Assembly: GCA_030141605.1 (NCBI GenBank)
Contig: JAQGDQ010000056.1
Location: forward strand, 62,001 to 126,000
DNA from: Tubiluchus corallicola
Taxonomy: Eukaryota > Priapulida > Priapulimorpha > Priapulimorphida > Tubiluchidae
Length of the DNA stretch: 64,000 nucleotides
Reading direction: 5' to 3'
Notes under the pieces: model-generated
Database searches by the model: none
What the model saw: the letters and a program-made list of their open reading frames with translations, nothing else
What the model was told of the DNA's origin: nothing
Translations under genes and position numbers: made by a program
Part shown: positions 21,401 through 32,300 of the stretch, one piece after another
How positions within the stretch are numbered: position 1 is the first letter of the stretch
Layout: every line of letters begins with the position of its first letter

Positions 21401-24400
21401 GTCAGCAATATGTGATAAGCTATCAAATATCAAATGTAAACTGAAAGGCGAAGCTGTCGTAGAAATTGAAGAGAAGGGCATGATTACAGAAATAGCTAAC
21501 AGAAAAATAGGTAAGCTTGACTCTTTTTCGCAAATGGAGGAGTTTTCAACAGACAAGAAAGTAGAAGATGCAGCAGAGAAAACACCGAACCAGCCGGTTG
21601 ATGTACAAGACGGTACTACAAATTTTGAACGCACATCAGCAACATATGATAAGCAGTTGAATAATGAGTATAGTGTAAGATGCGGAGCTGTTGTGGAAAG
21701 CGAAGAGAAGAAAACGGATACAAAAATGAGTGAAGCTACTTCAGCTGTAGCTAACAACATCTATAAAAAAAGCACTGAGTCATCAAAACAATCTGATAAT
21801 CAAGGCACTGTTGCAAACTTCAGTATTACCAAAAGAAAATTTGAAAGCAGCATTGATGATGAAAATGTCAGCAATGAACAGGCTAGATGGTCTCAGCCAA
21901 ACGACACCTGCATGGTTGTTTCTGCTTGCCAAAAGAAGCGTGTGCCAAAGGCCAGAAAAAGTTTTCCTCCCACATTTGCAAATAAAATGGCAAACTGTTC
22001 AACTTCACCATCTTGTATTTCTCCTAACGTTGTTCCTTCCTCAGCTTTGCAGTCCAATAAACATCAATTAGCACATCCATCAGCAATATTGAAAAGCCAT
22101 GCCAGTATTCCAGCAAACGGTAGTCTTCATGTAAGAAAGAATGCTCAATTCTGTAAGCAACCATTATCAACAAAAGTCGATGATAAACAAGTTTCAGCAG
22201 ATGAAGGGGCTTCCAATGAGCCAGGAATTTTTATAGTAGAGGGAAGTCAAGGCAGTCTGTCAGCTGTTACTAAAATGGGTGAAACAGGCACAGAAAAGAA
22301 GGGCGCCTTCATGGTGAACAATGCTTCTCAAGGAGGGCCTGACAAGGACATAATATATGGTTTAACTAGTGATGAGTTCAACATGGAAGGACAAATATTT
22401 GATGATAATACTGTTGCTGATGAATCGATGAAAGCTTCAACCAACAGCAGTCATTGGTTACAGTCTTTGCAGAAGTGGAAAAAAGGTGCAGATTCTAGAA
22501 CTTCTGAAATATGCCACCACTGTAAGAAAACCATTGGATCCGATCATAGTTTTCTTATCTTTCATTCTTTTACTGAACATCCTCAATGTGAGGTACCTTC
22601 CCAGTTTCCGTCAAACGGGCAAGTAAAGTATTCACCAGATGCTCGTCTTCAGTTCTCCTGCCGATATTGCAAGATGGTATATAGGAATATTAACAAGTTT
22701 TTCTTGCATTGTAGATCCCATACTGGTGAATATAAATTTGTGTGCTTGATTTGCAATTTTCCTGCTATGTATAGAGATGAAATGATTCATCATTTTAAAG
22801 AAAAACATAAAGGAGAAAATTTTCAAGAAAAATCTTTTAAAGATGTTTTTGAGTATCAGGGAACTAAGGGACCTGAGTTGATAGGTTATCAATGTGGTGG
22901 CTGTGGTGTAGTCAAGCTTAACTTTGATAATATGAATGAGCACGTTAATGTTCACCACAAGGAAGTTCAACCAGTAGAGCGGGTAAATATGAATAGAAAT
23001 ATTAATATTCCTGCAGTTGCGGGATCAGCTTCTTTATTGCCTGTCCAACCATCGATAAACGCAACTGCAAAGTCTGTTACAGTTTCAACGTTTGAGTTTG
23101 TAGCCACAAGCGTGCCAAAAGAAACCAGTCGATTATCATGTCCAAGGGTTGACTCTAGCAGACTTACTAGGTCAGATTTGAAAGCCAAGTTATTAACAAA
23201 CAGTGTGAAGCGAGAGATTTCAAAGGAGATACCAGACAATGTTTTTGCCAGCAGAAATACAGTGAAGAGCAATCCCAGTCTAAATAAACTTCATCAAAAA
23301 CCTGCTGGTGGTCTTGCTTCAGAAAATGATGTACCAATATTTACCACAAGCACTCTTCAAGAATCGGCTACAAGTTTGCTTTCAGAGAAGAGTATTGAAT
23401 CAGACCAGTTTGCGGGAAGTGCCCGTCTGGGAATTGTTAATGTGGCTTCAAAAAATAGTGTGCCGTCATCTGTGACAAAAATTTGCCACCAGTCAGAGAG
23501 TTTGTCTTCAGAAAATGTTTCTCAGCCAGCCCGATTTACAGAGTGTACTCACCAAGAAATCATAAGTGTGTCTTCAGGAAGTGTGCCTGCATCTTCAAAA
23601 AATATTCCGGAATCAACTGCTAAACAAATCACTGCTATGCTTCCACATGCTAAAGTGTCATCTCCTGCTACGAGCGTTCACCTGGGATTATCATCTTTGT
23701 CGTCTGAAAAAGTACATACAGTTACAAACGTAAATATCCACTCAGCTGTGCAGAAAAGTTTTCCCTGTGGTCTGTGTTTAAATTTTGATGCAGTTGGTGA
23801 GCATAACTTTAAGCTTCACCTTCTTTACTGTCATGGGTCAGTCCAATATTTTAACTGTGCTTTGTGCAGTGCTAAATTCCAGGGAGTCGGCAAACTAACA
23901 AATCACATGTTGGCTAGGCATGAAGCTCTATTATTTAAAAAGTCCGACCAACCCAGGTTAATTGAAGATATTTCTTCTCCTTCGAGGGATGAAAAGGAAA
24001 AACCTTTGTTGACTGTCTCAGATTCATCTAATCTGGAAAAACCAAGTGCAGTAGATCTTTATCCCTCTTTAATTATACAGGAAGAAAAGAGTTCAAGTGA
24101 AATAACTAGTCCAACAACCACATCAAGGGGAGAAGCCGCTCCTCCGAATTCAAGTAAAGAAATTACTTCGTTCGGCAATATTGGTGTTAAAGCTTCAACA
24201 ACAGAACAAGTAAATGGCAAATTTAGTTGTCTTCCTTCTGATATATCGAAAAATGAAGAGTTTATAGCAAAATCCAAATTGAGACTCCAAAGCCTTATTC
24301 AGCGTGTACAGCAGTCAGCTAATGCTAACGTGGAAGAATCGGTCTGTAGTTCTGCAAGCTGTGATAATGAAGATATTTACAAAAATCAAAATATCACACA

Positions 24401-27400
24401 GAGCAGAAAATCCATTGATAGTGAATGTAAGTCACGAGAATTTGATGCTACCTGTCACACAGAATGCTTAATCAGAACTGACTCGAAGCGTCCACTTAAA
24501 GAATCTGGATTTGTTAAAACTGTAGGAGGCAATATTGCTTCAGAAAACTCAGCGCATTTTCCAGTTCGAAATCATAATTTGAATAACACCATAGTAACTG
24601 ACAAAGATGTCAAAACTTCCACTGGTGCTGAGTTTAATGCAATGTATGCAAACAAATATCGTCTGGACGTTAAAATGTTAAAAAATGGCAGCGAGATACT
24701 AAATTCTTCAAATAATTCTGTCTTTTCAGCTCATACCACCACCTTGTCTACAGTTACATCGAAAATTTCTGGTAAATCACTACCTCAGACAGAAGAAAGC
24801 CCATGTTTAACTACAACAATTTGTAGACCAGGAAATTCCATTTCTGACTGTACATTAACATGCAACTTTCCCACAACAACAGCTCATTGTGAACTGGTGT
24901 CATCATGTAGTGAACCAGCAAATTCAATGCCAGCTTTAAGACATAACTTTTCCTCAACAACAGCACAGTGTGAACTGGTCTCACCTAAAAGTAAACCAGC
25001 AGAAGCAATTCCAACAGAAACAGCAACAGTGTCATGTAAGCAAGATATGTTCACTTTTAAAGAGAATCAATCAAATGGCTTGATTGTTGCCAGTACATCT
25101 GGGCTGCTACCTATCGCTTTGGTTCCTGCAACAACAATTACCAAGGATAACGTAAGAAATCAGTTAACTGCATTTGTTCCCACTGTGGTAACTTCTGCTG
25201 GAAATTGTAATGCTTTATCTGTGGCACCAAAGTGGCCTACCAATAGTACAGAAAAAAAAGTAGAACACGTTAGTGCCACAGATCCTTCCACAATATCATC
25301 TTTGAATGAACGTGATAAAGCATGTAAACTTTCGGAAGTGCGTGAATTGTGGAAGCGCATTTCTAGACGAAGTTCACCGTGCAAGGTTGAAGGTACATTT
25401 TTCAAGTGTATTCTGTGCCCTTTTGAGACAAATGAAGATGTTAAATATCGATCTCACCTCACAAGAGCTCATCCAAACAAAGCTCAAACTGAGTACTGTT
25501 GTCCGTATTGTTACTTTGTAGCAAAAACTGTAGATGTATTAACTAACCACATTGTTGATATTCATGCTACAGCTTTATGGTTTTGTAAGCAATGTGAAGT
25601 TGGATTTCAAAGTGATGAAGAAGCAGTCCTTCACTTTATTCAAGTACATAAGAAACGACCCAATCAAAGCGATATATTGTTTCCTCGCTCAAATATTTGT
25701 CATGTTATAGTGAACTATTTTGGTAACTTGCGTGCTATGTTCCTTGCACCATTAGAGTGCTGTTCAAGCACTTTTTGGTCAGTGATAAGTTTTTGTGATC
25801 ATTTAAGACGCTGTCATCCTACGGCATCTTTTCTGTGTGACAGATGTCCAAAGAATACAACAGTATATCCTGGTGATGACTATGTAGACCATTTATATTC
25901 CCAGCATTGCATTGGAGAGCATCAGTGTTTTTATTGCAAATATGCAGCTAAAGTGAGGAATACTATGATACGACATCTAAAGATCTCTCACCCAAGAAAA
26001 CCTCTAATATTTTACACTCGAGGTTATTCAGTCAATGAATCATTCGTTTGTGTGCCTAAGTCATTTGCTGTGTTTGCAAACCTTAAACTTGGAGAAAGAC
26101 ATGACAACATTGGTTTAGTTACCTTGCACCAAGAGACTGCTATGACTACATCTGCAATAACAGCCGTTAGCCCTTCACTGTCTTTACCTAAACCTGTTAC
26201 CACAACAATCATGGCAATGTCAGCATGTTCAAGTCCTTGCGAAGTTTCAACCTTGATTTGTCCCAAGCCAGCTGCTGTTCAACAACATGCCACATTGAGA
26301 AACATCCTGAAACTACCAGCAAAGCCATTTATGCCAACTGCAAGTGCACAGCAAATACAGCCAAGTGGAACAGTCACAATGAGATTACCAGCTAATGATG
26401 TAGGAAAGGGACTGCAAATGCCTGCCACCAAACTCGATGGCAATAGTGGTTATAAAATGTTATCAAATGGAAAGTTGTTTAGCCTTGTATCAACAGGTGA
26501 ACCACTAAGGCTAATGGCTGTTCCAGTTACTGAAACACAGGAACACGCTTTTCCTGTACAACAAATGCTGGCTGCATCACTGAATAACCCAATTGTACAA
26601 AATCGTCTAGCTATTCCAGGACAGCAAAAAATCTGTACCAACATTTCTGTACCTGTAGCAAGTTTTGTAAACAATATTAAATCTGATAGCAAACTATCGT
26701 TTTACACAACTGGTCTGGTTTCACAAGTTATACCACAATCTGTAGCATTGAGAACATGGAACAGTGGGACGAAAACATGCAGTGCAACAAGCGATGCATG
26801 TGGAATTAAAGTTGTTGATGTATTCTCTGTAAACAGGTCACCACCTAGCAGCAGTGCTAATTCTAAACAGCCGGCATCTACATTATCTTTAACGAATTCG
26901 ACCATGAAAGCACGATTTGCATCCAGTAAACTTGCAACATTGCTTGGACCTGCATCGGGTGCTCGCACTTATTTAACAGGTACAGTAACTGCATCTGAAA
27001 TAACAACACAAATGCAAGTTATGACACCTTCTGTAAAGATTACTGCAGCATCACACACTACCAGTACTACTTCTCTGAGCTCTAAACATCCTTCTCCTAC
27101 TGTCACTTCTATGCCTGTAGCATTAGCATCCAATGGAGCCACTAGTAGTACATCGAGCAGATTTTTTGAAAGATCAGCTGTGTCATCTTTTCCATGCCAA
27201 AATTCACTGGAACCTACATCTTGTGCAAGCAAGCCTATAAAAGTAGAATGTCCATTGGAACCACTTTCTACAGAGCAAATCAAAACAGAGCAGCTATCTC
27301 CAAGTGGGTGTGACATTAATAGTACCAACGTTCGCGAAACTAGAAAAAGTGTGAAATGTCCAAATGATGTTAGTAAGATGATGAGCGAAATTGAAGTGCT

Positions 27401-29305
27401 TCGTAAAAAGTATAATGTGAATATCTATGCAACTGATGACAAAGGAAATCCAGTTATGGGAGTGTGTGCAAGAGACCCGGCTGAACCAGCAATTGATTAT
27501 CAAAAACCATTAAATGTTCCTGATGAATATAGCAGTGTGCATTCTTATAAATCTCAGCAACATGCGCCCGAGAACATTACCGACTTTGCTTCAAATAGTA
27601 TTTTCCCTTGTGGCTTTATTGGCTGTTGGTTTAGCGCATTGAAACTTTCTGAACTTGCCACACACACCAAAAAGCACCACAATGACAGTATTTCATACCC
27701 TTGTGGCATATGTGACAAGGAATTTTCTAGCGTGATAAGCTTGAATCATCACCATGCTAAAACACACAAGCACAGATTATGTGAATGGCCACTTTGTTTT
27801 GAGACTTTTGTTAATTCAAGTGCAATGGCTAGTCATCACAGTCTAGCACATGAAAATGTACTAGCTGGTTCTGAAAAGCATGTCGGTAATTCCTCAAACG
27901 CAAAATATTCAGACTCAAGGAAGTCATCATTGGCTATGTTAACAGACCTAACTCCTAGTTTTAAAACAAAAGGAATGGCATTTCCGCAACAAAAAGTGAT
28001 TCCACAACAAAAACAAGTTGATGCACCAAGTTTAGCTCCTATTAAGTTTAAATCTTGGGATAGCGCCCTTTTTAAATCTAAGAAAGGATTTCTTTCTTCA
28101 GATAAGAAAATGACTAACATATGTGCACAGGCTAAGGCGGCTGTGTGTGTGGGTAAGCAGAAATCCGATCTTAGCCCAGAAAAAATGAAAAATATTACGG
28201 CTGAAAAGCCATTGCCTAAACTGATATGTGCTAATTTAAAGAGTACACAGATGGATTATGCGATGTATGGTATCCCGAACTTGCATATATTTAAGCAAGT
28301 AATTAAATGCTTGTTATGCAATGACTACTACACTAAGACGCGCCTGAATTTAATAAGACATTTGAAGAATAGCCATCCTAATTCTGCTGTTTCTGTCAAG
28401 GAAGTATGCCGAATGCCGCCAGATACAAAACGATTGGTTAGAAAGGCTACTTCAGCAGATAGCAAAACTAATGAAATAAATGTGGATACAGTTTCAAGCA
28501 GTGATCATTCAGTATGTGCTGTTCCAGAACAATGCCTGAAAGCTGCCTCGGAGAAACCTTCGGTTAGTCAATCATTGTGTGATGTTATCACTTCCAAAAG
28601 TGTTTCAGTATCTACAGCATATAGCAGTATAGAAGCTGCCAAAGATTCTTGTGCAGTCACGAAGATTCTTTCTTCTGTTTGTGAAACGGCTTTTAAAAGT
28701 AGCAAAGAAAAGGGCAAAGGAATTGCCACAGATAATAGTGGTACTAATGAAGAAGACAAAGCAGTTGTCAGAGGTGGTGATGGTAAAGAAAAATTGTTTG
28801 ATAACGTTGCTCAGCCTGTTAGTTTTACTACCACCACAACATCTGAAGCACAAAACCATTCCTGGCATAGCTTGACCAGCAAAGATGTAGATTTTTTTGC
28901 TTCGAGTGGTAATGTTTTCTCAGGGGCATCTCGTAAGATGCGCGCAAGGACTGCAACTGTTTCTTCAAGTCTTAGCAAATGCTCTTCTGCTGTATCAACA
29001 TGCTGTGTCAGCCCACTGAAAAAACTTGCACTCAACTCAACTAAGAAAGCAGTTAAGCAAAAGAAAGTGCAGGGAGTCAAACAGAAGGCTAACATGTTGA
29101 AGAAGAAGATACACATGCCACCTAAAGCATCAGACGTCGCAGATCCTAATTTCGTCACTAGAAAATACGGGATTCCTTACATTTATGTGGCAAATATGGA
29201 ATATCATTGCTTGATTGGCGGATGTCCATTTGTTGCAGATGATGGGAAAGTGTTGCAACTTCATGTGAGGCATGTTCACCCAGGTGCTACAGAACTTCCT
29301 TGCAA
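18423..29305 (+). CDS. Zinc-finger gene, coding exon 1 (10.9 kb)
   Basis: One uninterrupted exon encoding residues 1-3627 plus two bases of the next codon. The start MSRFFRRP is chosen at 18423. The frame is open upstream to 18246, but a strong acceptor ends at 18417 and the upstream translation is hydrophobic and intron-like. The exon ends at TGCAA|GTAAGC, so the apparent stop at 29307 is intronic. Confidence 0.88.
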
Positions 29306-32300
29306 GTAAGCATTGTTGTAGTAATACATAGTTATTTTCTTACTGTTTGTATTCAGTATTAATTTTTTTATTTTTGCCTTAAGAAAATTCATAAAAATTA
29401 TAAATGTAATTTCACGCACAAAGTTGAATGTAGCATTATTGTGATCACTTGAAATGAGAGGACTTTGCCTGTATCACACCTTCTTGTAATGTCATTAAAT
29501 CTAGCTTTCTCACCTCATGTGGAGTAGTTTACATATTATCACCACGATTTTCCTTCTGGTTTGATATCTGTTTGTTTTGTGCTAGATACTTAACCTCTCT
29601 GTGATCCTTTTGTGAAATCCTGTTCATCATCATCCACTGTTTTCTCTGCACTACCACCATACTGTCTTGATTTGCTGATTTGCCATTTTATTTGACCTGT
29701 TAACCTTAACTTGTTCTTCGTTGCCGTCATCCAAAGTGAATTAGTGAATGGTCTATGGTTGACCTTATTACTTGGCCCGTTATTGTGATCTTACCATTAT
29801 CAGCTTTCTCGACATATTTACTTTTGCCTTCACTCAAGTTCCTTTAAAGTTTAAACAAGCACTATTTTTAATGTTTTTATTGATGCACAGTTAAGTTTTG
29901 TCCTGGTAATTTTGGTCCGAGGAAATTTTGTTACCGGGAAAATTTGTTACTAGGAATTTTTTGGTATAGGGGAATTTTAGTTATGGGAAAATTGGGTACA
30001 GGGAAAATGTCGTACTGGTAAATACAGTATTGGCGAAGTATTATCAAGCATTTTGGCACAAGGTGAAAAATTTACGGAACATAATTGGCGCTAGAAAAGT
30101 TTAGTATTGGAAAAGTTTATTGAGTAGTAAAGTTTGATACAGAGAAAGTTTGGTGCTATGTAAATACCTTATATATGACCTACTTGAAAAAGTTATAGAA
30201 TTTATTTTGCTGCATTTGTTTTTATTTGATTGTTTGTTTGTCTGTTTTTGTTACTTCGTTCAGTGTTGTTGTTGTTTGTTTGTTTCTTGTTCGCTCCTTT
30301 GCTGTGATCATCACCGTCGTTATCATCATCATCGTCATTGCTGTCATCATTGTTGCTCTTCTTGTTTTGTTGTTGTTATTGTATATGTTATCTTCGTTGT
30401 TGCTGCTGTTGTCATTGCCCTTGTTGGTGTTCTTTGTTTGTTTCTGCTTGATGTAGTTGTTGTCAACATCATTGCTGTCATCATTGTTGCATTTATTCTT
30501 TCGTTGCTGTAGTTGCTGTTGCAGTTATTTTGTAATGAGATATAGAAATGCTCTTCTGTTTTGTAACAAATTTTCCAGTATTAAACTTTGCTGGTGTGAA
30601 ATTTTTCCTGTTCCTACCATATCTTCTTAGTACCAAAATTCCCTTGTGCCACGCTTTCTTAGTACTAAACATCCCGGGTACCATATTTTCCTTCTACCAA
30701 ACATTCCTTATAGTAGATTTTCCTAGTGCCAAAATTTCACAATTTCCCATGCACTAAAAATTCCTTGTACACCAAATTTTTCGAGACACGTTACGGTACC
30801 CAACTTACTTGAACCAAATTTCCTACATCGTTATAGATTTCATAAGACTTTGGATTTTTTTGGGGGGTCTTACTGAACACCAATAAACCCTGGTAGTATA
30901 AAGTTTTTAAAAATGTGAAAAAAAATGCTCTTTTGAACAGTTGATTTTTGAGTACGTTCAGCTAGATCTCACAGCCAAGTAGCATGATCAGATTTTTAAT
31001 TGAGTTCTAATAAGTTGTTATCTCGACTTTGCATGTAGGTTGAATTCGTGACGTAGTGCATCTGAAAATAGTTCTTAGTGATTCATTGATTTTATAGATA
31101 CTGTGACGAAGTGTGTGGATCTGCAAGTGACTTAATTAAACATCTTGGTCTTCATGGACGTAAACTTTCAAAATGTGGTTACTGCAGGTAAATAGTATCT
31201 ATTTCCGTTATTGTAATTTGATACCTTACTTTATGTGATAAAATTGACAGTGTGTGTTTATGAAATTAGAATATTTTTCCTACTGTACTATTTGGTCTTA
31301 TTTGTAGGTTCTGTGCTGACTCTCCGTTTAAAGTACAGTGCCACTGCAATACAGTGCATGCGAATAAAAGACCTGAGATCATTGTACTCAGGAATTTGCC
31401 TGGTAGTGTACTGCAATTACAGCTGCCTAGTAAATATGTGTCTGTTCCTCAATACCGGCAGCCATTCACATATACAATCAAAGTGGATATGTGCAGTAAC
31501 GATCAAGCTAAAACACCAGATGGATCCAAATCTGTAGATGTAGCCAAGCAATCGCGGGACATTAAAGATGCCCAGCGTCCAGAAAATAAACATGTTATAC
31601 ATAAAAGTGTAATGGCTAAAGCTATGTCCAACAAAATAAAGCTTGAGAACGAAGATATTGCAGGTTGCAAGGTTTCAAAAGATATAGTATCAAAGAAAGC
31701 TGTAAATAAAGCCAATGTGGCTGATAAAACAGTTGATATATCTCCGTCACTTAACTGCAAGGTAGTTGTCTTAAAAACTGTAAGTGAAAACACTTCTCTT
31801 GTAAAAGAAGTTACGTCGCCTATTAAAGAAATTCCCGAATTGACTCGTTCTAAATGTGTTTTATCAGTTGACCAAATTTTGGCAAATTCTGATTTGTATT
31901 ACTGTTGGCTTTGTAAGCGTGCATATCAAAGTTCGCGAATGAGGCGACATATGATGCAAAGTCACTACCACTATAAGCCTTACCAGTGTGGTTACTGTGA
32001 CTTTGATGGTTACAATAAAGTGACTGTTGTTAGTCATTGCAGCAGTCATCATCCAAAAAATGCTCTGCTTATCATCAGTGACCTGCATGAGAGCAAAGAT
32101 TTTAAAAAGCAGCTAATGTTAAACGACATTGCTGCAGACATGAAGAAGGCGAAATGTCTTTGGTACAACAAATGTGATGAAGAAAAAAGAAAACTTGTGG
32201 CAGAGGCTAGGGAAAAAACTCCAGGATACTTTCGAGGAAGTTTGAAGACAGATCAGCTGGCAGTTGTGGAAAAAAAAGGTTGCAACAGGGATACGAAGAT

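Noticed and set aside
18738-29158. Many antisense frames opposite the zinc-finger exon
   Set aside because: They mirror the codon pattern of the real gene, share its boundaries with nothing, and show no domains.
29306-29309. TAA at 29307-29309 as the end of the zinc-finger protein
   Set aside because: It overlaps a consensus donor (AA|GTAAGC), and splicing to 31098 completes a finger with exact C2H2 spacing and keeps phase through three further exons.
30150-30512. 120-codon plus-strand frame in intron 1
   Set aside because: It is a translation of the GTT/ATC low-complexity loop of the foldback element.
30493-30684. 63-codon minus-strand frame in intron 1
   Set aside because: It is a translation of the foldback right-arm sub-repeats, hence its periodic look.
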